Shown: positions 52,141 to 61,494 of the stretch, one piece after another
Numbering within the stretch: the stretch's first letter is position 1
How the letters are laid out: every line of letters starts with the position of its first letter
Program-made: the position numbers and the translations under genes
Notes under the pieces: model-generated
Seen by the model: the letters and a program-made list of their open reading frames with translations, nothing else
The model's database searches: none
What the model was told of the DNA's origin: nothing
Origin: Streptomyces sp. NBC_00483
Lineage (GTDB): Bacteria > Actinomycetota > Actinomycetes > Streptomycetales > Streptomycetaceae
Length of the DNA: 64,000 nucleotides
Assembly: GCF_036013745.1 (NCBI RefSeq)
Contig: NZ_CP107880.1
Location: forward strand, 744,001-808,000
Direction of reading: 5' to 3'

Positions 52141-52588
52141 CGGCCTCGGCGGGCCGCTCGTCGAACGGCCCGCCCCACGGAGCCTCCAGCGCCGCACGCA
52201 GCCCGCCGAGCACCTCCTCCCCGATGCGCTCCGCCAGCCGGGCCTCGAGACCGTCCAGGGCCCGCCGCGCCCGCTCATGGGCGCGCCGCCCCTCCGCGGT
52301 ACGGCGGACCAGGCGCTGCCGGGCCGACGCGGGGTCCGGCACCTGCTCCAGGAGGCCGTCGTCGATCAGGGCGCGGACGGCCTGATGGACGGTCTGCCGG
52401 GTCACGCCCATGCGGCGGGCCAGCTCGGAGACGGTGGTGCCGTCCGCGTCGAGCATCGCGAAGAGCTGCACCTGGGTGGGCGTTATCGGCGCCACACCCT
52501 GCGCCTCCAGAGCCGCGAGCAGCCCGTCCTCGAACCAGCGCCGGGCGTCACCGAGGAGCTGCGGCAGATCACGTCGGGGCTGGCTCAT
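52118..52588 (-). CDS. MarR-family regulator of the quercetinase operon
   Basis: 156 residues, winged helix about 40-105 (ITPTQVQLFAMLDADG, VSELARRMGVTRQTVHQAVR, PDPASARQRLVRRTAEGRRA). It is divergent from the cupin/esterase pair with two near-perfect palindromes between, so it should repress both. The effector is likely a flavonoid. Confidence 0.85.
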   Translation of the reverse strand: MSQPRRDLPQLLGDARRWFEDGLLAALEAQGVAPITPTQVQLFAMLDADGTTVSELARRMGVTRQTVHQAVRALIDDGLLEQVPDPASARQRLVRRTAEGRRAHERARRALDGLEARLAERIGEEVLGGLRAALEAPWGGPFDERPAEAVSRRPRP

Positions 52589-52695
52589 CACTTCTTCGTC
52601 CTCCCGGACTCCCGGATTTCTCGGCACAGGCCCTGCCCTTGCTCTTGCCCGTCGACCCCTTGCTTGTCGACCTCTTGCCTGTCGACCGCTTCACA

Positions 52696-52734
52696 TGTCA
52701 GGCTACCTGACACAGAACGTCAGGCACCCTGACA
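52696..52734. promoter_or_regulatory. Two MarR operators
   Basis: TGTCAGGCTACCTGACA (52696-52712) is a perfect 7-3-7 palindrome. CGTCAGGCACCCTGACA (52718-52734) is the same with one end changed. Centres are 22 bases apart, about two helical turns. Confidence 0.8.
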
Positions 52735-52752
52735 CAGGCAAGGATGATCCGC

Positions 52753-53310
52753 ATGACCATGGAGTTCGCGACGCGCTACCGCAGCGCCTCCCGCATACCG
52801 GCCGACCCGTCGAAGCCGTACGTGATCGAGAAGGGCGAGGGCGACCGGGCCCACCTCTTCGGCGATCTCGTCACCGTCTACGCGGGCGGCGAGCAGACCG
52901 ACAACACCTTCAACTTCTTCACCGTCGAGGGCCCGAAGGGCGACATCATCCCGGCGCATGTGCACGCGGACACCCACGAGGTGTTCTACGTGACGCAGGG
53001 CGCGGTCCGGCTCTTCGCCGAGGACCCCGAGGGCGAGCAGCTGGAGCGCCTGCTCACGCCGGGCGACTTCGGTTTCGTGCCGAAGAACTGCGCGCACGCC
53101 TACCGCATGGAGCGCCACCACTCCCAGGTCGTCGGCGTCGCCGCGGGCCCCGGCGGAACCTTCGAGCGGTTCTTCGAGACGCTGGGCACACCGGCGGAGG
53201 AAATGGGCCTGCCGGCCCGGCCGTTCGTCCCCGAGCCGCACAAGTTCGGCACGGTCCCGCAGGAGTACGACGTGCGCTTCCTGCCCGACCACCAGTGGCG
53301 GACCTCGTGA
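52753..53310 (+). CDS. Cupin quercetin 2,3-dioxygenase-like
   Basis: 185 residues, a cupin of the QdoI/quercetinase group. Metal-binding residues are in IIPAHVHADTHEVFYVTQG and the second motif PKNCAHAYRME. The enzyme would open the flavonol heterocycle with release of CO, giving a depside. ATG 52753 fits AAGGA 8 bases upstream; ATG 52744 lies on that site. It overlaps the esterase start as GTGA, so the product may pass to it. Confidence 0.82.
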   Translation: MTMEFATRYRSASRIPADPSKPYVIEKGEGDRAHLFGDLVTVYAGGEQTDNTFNFFTVEGPKGDIIPAHVHADTHEVFYVTQGAVRLFAEDPEGEQLERLLTPGDFGFVPKNCAHAYRMERHHSQVVGVAAGPGGTFERFFETLGTPAEEMGLPARPFVPEPHKFGTVPQEYDVRFLPDHQWRTS

Positions 53311-54179
53311 CGCCGGGCGAACTGCGGCAGTTGATCGCCGCGCCGCACCCGGACGTCACGCCGCTGCCCCGGTCGACCGAGTACGCGGGTGGCGTGCGCG
53401 CGCTGCGCGGCGTCCCGTACGCGGACGTGGAGGGCGCCCGCCCGCTGGAACTCGACCTGTGGCTGCCCGCGTCGGCGGGCCCGGCGCCGCTGGTGCTGTT
53501 CGTGCACGGCGGGGCGTGGCGGCGCGGCCGGCGTGACGACATGGGTGTGCGTACGCGGGGGTGGGCTCCCGGCCCGTTCGAGCAGCTCGCGGCGGCGGGC
53601 CTCGCGGTGGCCTGCGTGGACTACCGGCTCAGCGGCGAGGCGACGTTCCCCGCGCCGCTGGAGGACCTGCGGTCGGCGCTGCGCTGGCTCGGCCTGCGCG
53701 CGGACGAGTTGGGCATCGACCCCGAACGCACCGTCGTCTGGGGCGAGTCGGCGGGCGGCCATCTGGCCTCGCTGCTCGCGCTCACGCACGACGAGCCACG
53801 GCTCGCGGGAGCGGTCGTCTGGTACGGCCCTGCGGACCTGACGACGGCGCGGCCCCCGTTCGATCCGGCCAACCCGGCCACGCCCGAGGCGCTGCTCCTG
53901 GGTGACGCCCCATCTTCGGTGCCCGAACTGGCGGACGCAGCAAGCCCGTTGAAACGGGTGCACGCGGACGCACCGCCCTTCTTCGTCGTGCACGGCGAGG
54001 CCGACTCGATGGTGTCGTGCTCCCACGGCCGTGACCTGTCGGACGCGCTGCGGGCGGCCGGGGCGCCGGTCGAGCTGCGGACGGTGCCGGGGGCCGACCA
54101 CGGCTGGCACGGCGCGGACGACGCCGAGGTCCGGCGGATCTTCACCGCTTCCCTGGACTTCGTACGGCAGCACACCTGA
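53307..54179 (+). CDS. Alpha/beta hydrolase (esterase), probable depside esterase
   Basis: 290 residues: HGGAWRRG (oxyanion), catalytic Ser in WGESAGGH, Asp in HGEADSMV and His in GADHGWHG. It resembles acetyl-esterase/BD-FAE-type enzymes without signal peptide. Coupling to the quercetinase suggests it splits the depside into protocatechuate and a phloroglucinol carboxylate. That role is inference. Confidence 0.8.
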   Translation: MTPGELRQLIAAPHPDVTPLPRSTEYAGGVRALRGVPYADVEGARPLELDLWLPASAGPAPLVLFVHGGAWRRGRRDDMGVRTRGWAPGPFEQLAAAGLAVACVDYRLSGEATFPAPLEDLRSALRWLGLRADELGIDPERTVVWGESAGGHLASLLALTHDEPRLAGAVVWYGPADLTTARPPFDPANPATPEALLLGDAPSSVPELADAASPLKRVHADAPPFFVVHGEADSMVSCSHGRDLSDALRAAGAPVELRTVPGADHGWHGADDAEVRRIFTASLDFVRQHT

Positions 54180-54252
54180 CCACCCCTTTGCGCCGCGCAG
54201 TCGACCTGGCAGATTGGTGTGTCCCTGCCCCCGCCCGGTGAAGAGGTGCGCG

Positions 54253-55422
54253 ATGAGCCCGCAGTTCGGCGACTACCAATTCGAGATCTACCTCGACGGA
54301 CTGCGGGGCGTCACGCCCTCGCAGCCGATGGACTTCGCCACCCTCGAACAGCGGGCCCAGGCGGCCCTCTCCCCCTCCATCTGGTCCTACGTCGCCGGGG
54401 GCGCGGGCGACGAGCACACGCAGCGCGCCAATGTGCGGGCCTTCGAGCGGTACGGACTCGTGCCCCGGATGATGGTGGGTGCCACGCAGCGCGACATGTC
54501 CGTGGACCTGTTCGGGATGCGCCTCGCCTCACCGCTGTTCATGGCGCCGGTCGGCGTGATCGGGCTGTGCGCGCAGGACGGACACGGAGACCTGGCGACG
54601 GCGCGGGCCGCGGCGCGCACCGGTGTGCCCATGGTGGCGTCGACACTGACGGTCGACCCGATGGAGGACGTGGCCGCCGAGTTCGGTGACACACCTGGCT
54701 TCTTCCAGCTGTACACACCCACCGACCGGGCGCTCGCCGAAAGCCTCGTCAAGCGGGCGGAGGCGGCGGGCTACAAGGGCATCGTGGTCACGCTCGACAC
54801 ATGGGTCACCGGCTGGCGTCCACGCGACCTGTCGACCTCCAACTTCCCGCAGCTGCGGGGCCATTGCCTCGCCAACTACATGTCGGACCCGCGCTTCCAG
54901 GAGATCGCCGCGAGCACCGACCCCACGGACCTCGTACGGTCCTGGGTCGGCCTCTTCGGCAATCCGCTCACCTGGGACGACCTGCCGTGGCTGCGCTCGC
55001 TCACCGATCTGCCACTGATCCTCAAGGGCATCTGCCACCCCGAGGACGTGCGCCGTGCCAGGGACGGCGGCGTGGACGGCATCTACTGCTCCAACCACGG
55101 CGGCCGCCAGGCCAACGGCGGCCTTCCCGCGCTCGCCGCGCTGCCGGGAGTCGTCGAGGCGGCGGAGGGCATGCCAGTGCTCTTCGACTCCGGAATCCGC
55201 TCGGGCGCCGATGTCATCAAGGCGCTCGCGCTGGGTGCCACGGCGGTGGGCGTCGGGCGCCCGTACGCGTACGGACTCGCGGTCGGCGGCGACGACGGCC
55301 TCGTGCACGTCCTGCGCTCCCTGCTCGCCGAGGCCGACCTGATCATGGCGGTGGACGGCTATCCGACCCTGGCGGACCTGACACCGGAGGCGTTGGTGAA
55401 GTCGGGTCCCTACGGCGATTGA
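54253..55422 (+). CDS. FMN-dependent alpha-hydroxy acid oxidase, lactate 2-monooxygenase type
   Basis: 389 residues, TIM-barrel FMN enzyme. Catalytic His is in [12 protein letters not shown]; Arg and Lys for FMN are in [12 protein letters not shown] and [13 protein letters not shown]. The N-terminus has a substrate-cap segment ([18 protein letters not shown]) and [14 protein letters not shown] is the lactate 2-monooxygenase-like part. It may oxidise L-lactate or another 2-hydroxy acid. ATG 54253 follows GAAGAGG. Confidence 0.85.
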   Translation: MSPQFGDYQFEIYLDGLRGVTPSQPMDFATLEQRAQAALSPSIWSYVAGGAGDEHTQRANVRAFERYGLVPRMMVGATQRDMSVDLFGMRLASPLFMAPVGVIGLCAQDGHGDLATARAAARTGVPMVASTLTVDPMEDVAAEFGDTPGFFQLYTPTDRALAESLVKRAEAAGYKGIVVTLDTWVTGWRPRDLSTSNFPQLRGHCLANYMSDPRFQEIAASTDPTDLVRSWVGLFGNPLTWDDLPWLRSLTDLPLILKGICHPEDVRRARDGGVDGIYCSNHGGRQANGGLPALAALPGVVEAAEGMPVLFDSGIRSGADVIKALALGATAVGVGRPYAYGLAVGGDDGLVHVLRSLLAEADLIMAVDGYPTLADLTPEALVKSGPYGD

Positions 55423-55447
55423 GCAGCGGAGCCCCGTGGCGTGGGGG

Positions 55448-56296
55448 CTATCGCAACAGGTCCCGTACCGCCGTGAGCGCGGCCTCGGCCGTGGCCGGGT
55501 CCACGCCCGGACGGGCGAGCGCGCTCATCGGGATGGGGGCGGCGTCGGGCAGTCCGGTGCAAGGGGTCAGGCCTTCGGGTTCCTGGCCGACCGCCGCGAG
55601 CAGCGCCACGCCCTGGCCCGTGCGGGCGAGGTCCAGGACCCCCGCGAGATAGCCGGCGTCGCCGACGACCGAGGCCGGCACCCCGCGCGCGGCCAGGGTC
55701 GCGATGGCCCTGCGGCGAATGGCGCAGGGGTCCTCGATCGCCACGAGAGGTACGGGCTCCGGGGCGGTCGGCGGCTGCCAGCCGGGGACGGCGTACCAGG
55801 TGAGCGGGAGTCCGCCGACGGGTGTGCCCTCGGTGGCCGCGGCCTCGGTGACGTACACCGCGACGTCGACCCCGCCCCGTTCCACGGCCTCCACCAGGCG
55901 GGCGGAGCGGTCGATGCGGAAGCGGACCCGGCAGCCGGGGCGCACCTCCTGGACGGCCGCGGTGAGCCGGGGCAGGAACTGGTCCGCGGCGTGCTCGGTG
56001 GAGCCGATGGTCACGGTGTCGCCGTCGGCGTCGAGCAGCGTGCGTACGGCCTCGTCGTGGACGGCGAGTATCTTCCGCGCCTGTTCGAGCAGCAGCCGCC
56101 CGTCGGGGGTGAACCGGGTGCCTCTGCCCTCGCGTTCGACGACTGGCCGCCCCAGGGTCTTCTCCAGCTTCCGGACGTGCTGGCTCACCGCGGACTGGCT
56201 CAGGGACAGGGCCTCACCGGCGCGGTGGAAGCCGCCGCAGTCGGCTATGGCCGTCAGGCTGCGCAGGGCGACGAGGTCCAGGAGGGGTCGGGGCAT
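55448..56296 (-). CDS. LysR-family regulator, divergent from the sulfur operon
   Basis: 282 residues: winged helix about 5-60 (LVALRSLTAIADCGGF, SQSAVSQHVRKLEKTLGRPV), effector domain after 85. ATG 56296 is the first typical start (MPRPLLDLVALRSL). It is divergent from the leader peptide and sulfur genes with 103 bases between, so it may control sulfur use, in the manner of CysB or Cbl. Effector unknown. Confidence 0.85.
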   Translation of the reverse strand: MPRPLLDLVALRSLTAIADCGGFHRAGEALSLSQSAVSQHVRKLEKTLGRPVVEREGRGTRFTPDGRLLLEQARKILAVHDEAVRTLLDADGDTVTIGSTEHAADQFLPRLTAAVQEVRPGCRVRFRIDRSARLVEAVERGGVDVAVYVTEAAATEGTPVGGLPLTWYAVPGWQPPTAPEPVPLVAIEDPCAIRRRAIATLAARGVPASVVGDAGYLAGVLDLARTGQGVALLAAVGQEPEGLTPCTGLPDAAPIPMSALARPGVDPATAEAALTAVRDLLR

Positions 56297-56399
56297 GCCG
56301 TGACAGTAGTCGTCATCGGCGATCGATCGCGATCCCTGATCGGTTTCGATCCGAATTCGTCGTTGGACGCTGTCGACCACGGCCGGTCATGATGGGCAC

Positions 56400-56486
56400 A
56401 TGTTGCACGCGCCGTCTTCCGCTGCCTTTCTGACGCGGCGCCGAGTCATCGACTTCGGCGTCACGTGCAGCGCGCGCTGTCGCTGA
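56400..56486 (+). CDS. Sulfur leader peptide, 28 residues
   Basis: The frame reads MLHAPSSAAFLTRRRVIDF then GVTCSARCR and stop. It has the arginine cluster, V-I-D and two cysteines near the end that typify the short Streptomyces leader peptides before sulfur genes. A -10-like CATGAT at 56388-56393 suggests it is leaderless. Ribosomes short of Cys-tRNA should stall at the Cys codons and alter downstream folding. Confidence 0.8.
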   Translation: MLHAPSSAAFLTRRRVIDFGVTCSARCR

Positions 56487-56533
56487 CCTCCTGCCGCACT
56501 CCTCCCCTTCACCGCGTCGCGCCTCTTCACCGC

Positions 56534-56573
56534 GTCACGCGTCGCCCGGCTCACGCCTGCGCCGACGCGTGAC
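56534..56573 (+). promoter_or_regulatory. Attenuator-like hairpin after the leader peptide
   Basis: GTCACGCGTCG (56534-56544) and CGACGCGTGAC (56563-56573) make a perfect 11-bp stem with an 18-base loop; after a three-base bulge CCGC (56530) and GCGG (56580) add four more pairs. It lies 48 bases after the leader stop and 193 before the rhodanese. There is no U tract. It is a candidate cysteine attenuator or a simple terminator. Confidence 0.6.
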
Positions 56574-56765
56574 CTCGCGGCGCCCGAAGGGCCCGGCCCG
56601 CTGCGCCTTCCCTTCCCCTCGGCACCCCTGATCCCCTCGGCACCCCTGACACCGCCGATCGCCCTCGCCCTCCCCCTCGCCCGATGTCCGCCTGCCCCGA
56701 ACCGGGAGTCCCCTCCTCATGCCCTCACCCCATGCCGAACTGCCCTTGATCGCGGAGGCCCTGGC

Positions 56766-57710
56766 ATGACCGTGACCACGACCGTCGCCGAGTTGCGCGA
56801 GCTGCTCGCCTCCGACGCTCCCCCAGCCCTGCTCGACGTCCGCTGGGCGCTGGGCGACCCGCACGGCCGCGAGCACTACGCCGAGGGGCACATCCCGGGC
56901 GCCGTGTACGTCGACCTGGAGACGGAGCTGGCGTCCGCTCCGACCGCGCGGGGCGGCCGCCATCCGCTGCCACCGATCGACCGACTCCAGGACGCCGCGC
57001 GCCGCTGGGGCCTGCGGCGGGACCGGCCCGTCGTCGTCTACGACGACCTGGGCAACACCGCCGCGGCGCGGGCCTGGTGGCTGCTGCGGTACGCGGGCCT
57101 GGACCGGGTGACGCTGCTGGACGGCGCGCTCGGCGCCTGGCGCTCCGCCGGTCTGCTGTTGGAATCGGGCCAACCCGCCGCCCCGCCGCGGGGCGATGTC
57201 GTCCTGCGCGAGGGCGCGCTGCCGCTCACCGACGCCGACGGGGCGGCCGAACTCGCGGCATCCGGGCTGCTGTTGGACGCCCGGGCCGGTGAGCGGTACC
57301 GCGGCGAGGTGGAGCCCGTCGACCCGCGCGCCGGACACATTCCGGGCGCGGTGTCCGCGCCGACCGGCGAGAACCTGGCGGCGGACGGCACGTTCCTGCC
57401 CGCCGACGAGCTGCGCAAGCGCTTCGCGGAGCTGGGGGCCGACGCGGCCGGGCCAGGCCCCTACGCGACCGGGCCGGGTGCCGACACGGCCGAGCCAGGT
57501 GCCGACACGGCCGAGCCGGGTGACGACGCGGCCGAGCCGGGCGCGAATTCCGCACCCCGCATCGGTGTCTACTGCGGCTCCGGTGTCACCGCGGCCCACG
57601 AGATCGCCGCCCTGGAGATCGCCGGGTTCCGTGCCGTCCTCTTCCCCGGCTCCTGGTCCGCCTGGTCCACCGACCCCGACCGCCCTGCCACGAAGGGAGA
57701 GCGGCCATGA
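56766..57710 (+). CDS. Two-domain rhodanese (sulfurtransferase) with a repeat insertion
   Basis: 314 residues: N-terminal rhodanese domain (about 8-125: LLDVRWALGDP, VVVYDDLG) and the catalytic second domain with C270 in GVYCGSGVTA. Between them near residues 226-258 is an AD[T/A]AEPG repeat insertion. Thiosulfate or 3-mercaptopyruvate would be the sulfur donor. It opens the sulfonate operon; its stop overlaps the permease start as ATGA. Gene is the first after the leader/hairpin. Confidence 0.88.
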   Translation: MTVTTTVAELRELLASDAPPALLDVRWALGDPHGREHYAEGHIPGAVYVDLETELASAPTARGGRHPLPPIDRLQDAARRWGLRRDRPVVVYDDLGNTAAARAWWLLRYAGLDRVTLLDGALGAWRSAGLLLESGQPAAPPRGDVVLREGALPLTDADGAAELAASGLLLDARAGERYRGEVEPVDPRAGHIPGAVSAPTGENLAADGTFLPADELRKRFAELGADAAGPGPYATGPGADTAEPGADTAEPGDDAAEPGANSAPRIGVYCGSGVTAAHEIAALEIAGFRAVLFPGSWSAWSTDPDRPATKGERP

Positions 57711-58582
57711 CGACGGACCACCTGGACGCCGCGGTCCTGCCACCTCCCGCGGACCATCCGCCCGCGCCGTCCGCCCGTGTCACCATCCGTGGCACCGCGA
57801 AGACCGGCCGCCGCCTCGCCGTGCCACGTTCCGTGCGCCGGGCCGCGGGACCGGTCGGGCTCGTCGTCCTCTGGTTCCTGGCCTCGGCCACCGGTGTGCT
57901 CCCGGAGTCGGTGCTCGCCTCGCCCGTGGACGTCGTGCGGCAGGCCGTCGAACTCACCCGCAGCGGCGAACTGCCCGACGCCGTCGCCGCGTCCGGCCGC
58001 AGGGCCGCCACCGGATTCCTGATCGGCGGTTCGGTGGCGCTGGCGCTGTCGCTGCTGGCGGGGCTCTTCCGGCTCGGCGAGGACGTGGTCGACTCCTCGA
58101 TGGGCATGTTCCGGGCCATCCCCTGGGTGGGTCTCATCCCGCTGTTCATCGTGTGGTTCGGCATCGAGGAGACGCCGAAGATCGCGCTGGTCGCGCTCGG
58201 CGTGACGTACCCCCTGTACTTCAACATCTACGGCGGCATCCGCTCCACGGACGCCCAACTCGTCGAGGCCGCCCGGATGATGGGGCTCGGCAAGCTCGGC
58301 CTGATCAAATACGTGATCCTGCCGAGCGCACTGCCCGGCGCGCTCGTCGGACTGCGGTACGCGCTGTCGACCGCCTGGCTCGCCCTCGTCTTCGCCGAGC
58401 AGATCAACGCGGACGCCGGTCTCGGCTATCTGATGAGCAACGCCCAGCAGTACTTCCGTACGGACGTCATCGTGCTCTGCCTCGTCGTGTACGCGCTGCT
58501 CGGCCTCGTCTGCGACTTCGCCGTACGGATCCTTTCGCGCCGGCTGCTCGCCTGGCGCGCCAACTTCGAGGGCGAGGCATGA
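57707..58582 (+). CDS. ssuC: Sulfonate-type ABC transporter permease
   Basis: 291 residues with about six membrane segments after a 45-residue cytoplasmic head. The EAA-loop VEAARMMGLGKLGLIKYVI (about 187-205) marks the ATPase contact; it belongs to the nitrate/taurine/sulfonate permease group. ATG overlaps the rhodanese stop; the stop overlaps ssuB as ATGA. Confidence 0.9.
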   Translation: MTTDHLDAAVLPPPADHPPAPSARVTIRGTAKTGRRLAVPRSVRRAAGPVGLVVLWFLASATGVLPESVLASPVDVVRQAVELTRSGELPDAVAASGRRAATGFLIGGSVALALSLLAGLFRLGEDVVDSSMGMFRAIPWVGLIPLFIVWFGIEETPKIALVALGVTYPLYFNIYGGIRSTDAQLVEAARMMGLGKLGLIKYVILPSALPGALVGLRYALSTAWLALVFAEQINADAGLGYLMSNAQQYFRTDVIVLCLVVYALLGLVCDFAVRILSRRLLAWRANFEGEA

Positions 58583-59370
58583 CCCCCATGGCCGACACCG
58601 TCACCAAAACCGAAACCGAAACCGGCACCGGCACCGGCACCGGCACGCACACCACGGTCAACAGCGTTGAGATACGCGGCCTTTCGCGGGCCTTCGACGG
58701 TCACACCGTCCTGCACGACCTGGATCTCGACCTGCGCGAGGGCGAGTTCGTGGCGCCGCTCGGGCACAGCGGCTGCGGCAAGTCGACGCTGCTGAGGATT
58801 CTCGCCGGCCTGGACGAGGAGATCGGCGGCGAGGTGACCGTGCCCGCGCGGCGCAGTGCCGCCTTCCAGTCACCGCGGCTGCTGCCCTGGCTGAAGACAT
58901 GGCGCAACGTCGTGCTCGGGCTGCCGGGCCGGCCCGACCGGGCGCTCGCCGACAAGGCCCTCGCCGAGGTGGGCATCGCGGAGCGCGCCACCGTCTGGCC
59001 CAAGACGCTCTCCGGCGGCCAGGCCCAACGTGTCTCCCTGGCCCGTGCCCTGGTCCGCGAGCCCGAACTGCTGCTCCTGGACGAGCCGTTCGGCGCCCTG
59101 GACGCGCTCACCCGGGGCCGGGTCCAGCAGCTGGTGGCCGAGCTGTGGGAGCGGCACGGCTGCGCGATCCTCCTGGTCACGCACGACGTGGAGGAGGCGC
59201 TGCTGCTCGCCGACCGGGTCCTGGTGATGGACGAGGGGCGCATCGCCCACGAGCTCACCGTCGACCTGCCCCGCCCCCGCGATCTGACCGCCCCCGAGTT
59301 CGTGACCCTGCGCGCCCGCCTCCTCAACTGGCTCGGCGTGACCGGCACCCTGGAAGGAACCCCGTCGTGA
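58579..59370 (+). CDS. ssuB: Sulfonate-type ABC transporter ATPase
   Basis: 263 residues. Walker A is GHSGCGKST with K68, Q-loop AAFQSPRLLPW, signature LSGGQAQRVSLARAL, Walker B LLLLDEPFGALD and switch TLVTHDVEE-like (LLVTHDVEEA). A head of ET/GT dipeptide repeats (about 10-25) precedes it. It starts in the ATGA of the permease stop and drives uptake with ssuC and ssuA. Confidence 0.9.
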   Translation: MTPMADTVTKTETETGTGTGTGTHTTVNSVEIRGLSRAFDGHTVLHDLDLDLREGEFVAPLGHSGCGKSTLLRILAGLDEEIGGEVTVPARRSAAFQSPRLLPWLKTWRNVVLGLPGRPDRALADKALAEVGIAERATVWPKTLSGGQAQRVSLARALVREPELLLLDEPFGALDALTRGRVQQLVAELWERHGCAILLVTHDVEEALLLADRVLVMDEGRIAHELTVDLPRPRDLTAPEFVTLRARLLNWLGVTGTLEGTPS

Positions 59371-60338
59371 TCCGCAGAATCGCAGCCGCCGCCCTGAGCC
59401 TCACCGCCCTTGTCTCGCTCACCGCTTGTGGCGCGGACTCCTCCGCGGACGCCGCCGCCGAGGACGGCCGGGCCACCCTCACCATCGGCGACCAGGCGAA
59501 GACCCTGCAGACCATGTTCGCCGCGTCGGGCGCCCTCAAGGGGGCGAAGTACAAGGTGAAGTGGGCCGAGTTCGAGGGCGCGGCGCCGCTGTACCAGGCG
59601 GTGCAGGCGGGCGCCGCGGACACCGGGTACTCCGCCGACCTGCCGGCGCTTCAGGCGCTCAGCGGCGGGCTGAAGATCAAGAACATCGCCGCCCTGAAGA
59701 ACGACGGCTCGCACGTGGGCATCGTCGTCCGCAAGGGTTCCGGCATCGACAGCGTCAAGGACCTCAAGGGCCAGAAGGTCGTGGTGTCCTCGGCGAAGGG
59801 CAGCATCTCGGAGTATCTGCTGGCCAATGTCCTCAAGCAGCACGGGCTCAGTTACCGGGACGTCAAGGTGCAGTATCTGCTGCCGACCGACGCGCAGGCC
59901 GCGTTCGCCTCCGGGAAGGTCAAGATCTGGGCCACCTTCGGCGTCTACCAGACCGTGGGCCTCCAGCAGGGCGGCAAGCTCCTCGTCGACGGACAGGACG
60001 GCCGGGTCAGCGGGATCGGCTTCGTCAACGCCTCCGACGACGCTCTGGCCGACTCCTCGAAGAAGGCCGCGCTCACCGACTTCGTGAAGCGTCTCGGCAC
60101 GGCCCTCAAGTGGACCAGCACGCACAAGGACGCCTACGCCAAGGCCATCGTCGAGCACAACGGCGCCGACCCCTCCGTGGCGAAGACCCTGGCATCGGGG
60201 GCGTACGGCAAGGTCCTGCCGGTCTCCTCCGATGTGAACGAGACCGTCCAGGACGTCGCCGACCTCATGAACGGGATCGGTGTCCTGAACCCGAACGTCG
60301 ACGTGGCGAAGTCGGCGGACACCTCGCTGCTCAAGTGA
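59367..60338 (+). CDS. ssuA: Sulfonate-binding lipoprotein
   Basis: 323 residues with lipobox ending at C21 (SLTAC). The domain has GYSADLPALQAL, VVRKGSGIDSVKDLKG and SSAKGSISEYLLANVL, as in aliphatic sulfonate/taurine-binding proteins. GTG 59367 shares the ATPase stop. It would capture sulfonates outside the membrane. Confidence 0.88.
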   Translation: MIRRIAAAALSLTALVSLTACGADSSADAAAEDGRATLTIGDQAKTLQTMFAASGALKGAKYKVKWAEFEGAAPLYQAVQAGAADTGYSADLPALQALSGGLKIKNIAALKNDGSHVGIVVRKGSGIDSVKDLKGQKVVVSSAKGSISEYLLANVLKQHGLSYRDVKVQYLLPTDAQAAFASGKVKIWATFGVYQTVGLQQGGKLLVDGQDGRVSGIGFVNASDDALADSSKKAALTDFVKRLGTALKWTSTHKDAYAKAIVEHNGADPSVAKTLASGAYGKVLPVSSDVNETVQDVADLMNGIGVLNPNVDVAKSADTSLLK

Positions 60339-60378
60339 CCCACCCCCACAACTGACCTTCCGAGCCCAGGAGTTGTCC

Positions 60379-61476
60379 ATGCCTGTCGAGTTCATCAGCG
60401 CCGTCCACACCGATTCCGGCGCCTCCGGTCCCGCCGCCGCGAGCCGCACCGGCTTCGACCCCGCCTATCTGCGCAGGTACGCCCGCGCCCTGGACGACGG
60501 GGGCTTCGACCACACCCTGGTCGCCTACCACTCGGCCTCTCCGGACGCCCTCCAGGTCGCCCAGTTCGTCGCCACGCACACCGAGCGCATCCGGCCGATC
60601 CTGGCCCATCGGCCGGGCGTCGTCTTCCCCACCCACGCGGCCCGCGCCCTGGCCACCCTCGACCGGATCAGCGACGGGCGGCTGTCGCTGCACATCATCT
60701 CCGGCGGCAGCGACGAGGAGCAGCACCGCGAGGGTGACTACCTCAACAAGACGGAGCGGTACGAGCGTTCGGACGAGTACATCCGGATCCTGCGCAAGGT
60801 GTGGCAGTCCGAAGGACCCGTCTCGCACGAGGGCAAGTACTTCCGCTTCGAGGGCTACCACTCGGACGTGAAGCCCGTGAACGGGCTCGTGCCGATCTCC
60901 GTCGGCGGCTCCTCCCAGGACGCCTACCGGGTCGGCGGACAGCAGGGCGACATCTTCGGCCTGTGGGGCGAGCCGCTGAAGGAGACGGCCGAGCAGATCG
61001 CCGCCGTGAACGCGGTCGCGGACGCGGCCGGGCGCCCGCATCCACGCATCTGGGTGTCGTTCCGCCCCATCGTCGCGCCCACCGACGAGCTGGCCTGGGA
61101 GAAGGCGCACCGCACGCTGGGGGCGCTCCAGGACCAGGCACGCAACACCGAGTTGCTCCGCCACTACCGCACCACGGGCCGCCCCGCCAATGTCGGCTCC
61201 CAACGGCTCCTGGACGTCGCCGGGCGCGGCGAGGTCCACGACCGCTGCCTGTGGACCGCTCCCGCCGTCGCCACCAACGCCGCGGGCGCCTCGACCGCCC
61301 TCGTCGGCTCGCCCGAGACAGTCGCGCAGGCGCTGCTCGACTACGTCGACATCGGCTGCGACCTGCTGTCGATCCGCGGCTACGACCCGCTCAACGATGC
61401 GATCGACTACGCCCGTCACGTGGTGCCACTGGTACGCCAGGAGCTCGCCCACCGGGCCACGACCCGCGCCGCCTGA
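60379..61476 (+). CDS. ssuD: FMNH2-dependent alkanesulfonate monooxygenase
   Basis: 365 residues, luciferase-like TIM barrel. VEFISAVHTDSGA at the N-terminus, SDGRLSLHIISGGSDEEQHR (about residues 96-115) and VPISVGGSSQDAYRVGG are as in SsuD, which releases sulfite and an aldehyde from alkanesulfonates. ATG 60379 follows CCAGGAG. It is 40 bases after ssuA. The flavin reductase partner is not in view. Confidence 0.9.
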   Translation: MPVEFISAVHTDSGASGPAAASRTGFDPAYLRRYARALDDGGFDHTLVAYHSASPDALQVAQFVATHTERIRPILAHRPGVVFPTHAARALATLDRISDGRLSLHIISGGSDEEQHREGDYLNKTERYERSDEYIRILRKVWQSEGPVSHEGKYFRFEGYHSDVKPVNGLVPISVGGSSQDAYRVGGQQGDIFGLWGEPLKETAEQIAAVNAVADAAGRPHPRIWVSFRPIVAPTDELAWEKAHRTLGALQDQARNTELLRHYRTTGRPANVGSQRLLDVAGRGEVHDRCLWTAPAVATNAAGASTALVGSPETVAQALLDYVDIGCDLLSIRGYDPLNDAIDYARHVVPLVRQELAHRATTRAA

Positions 61477-61494
61477 CCGAACCAGGACACCGAG

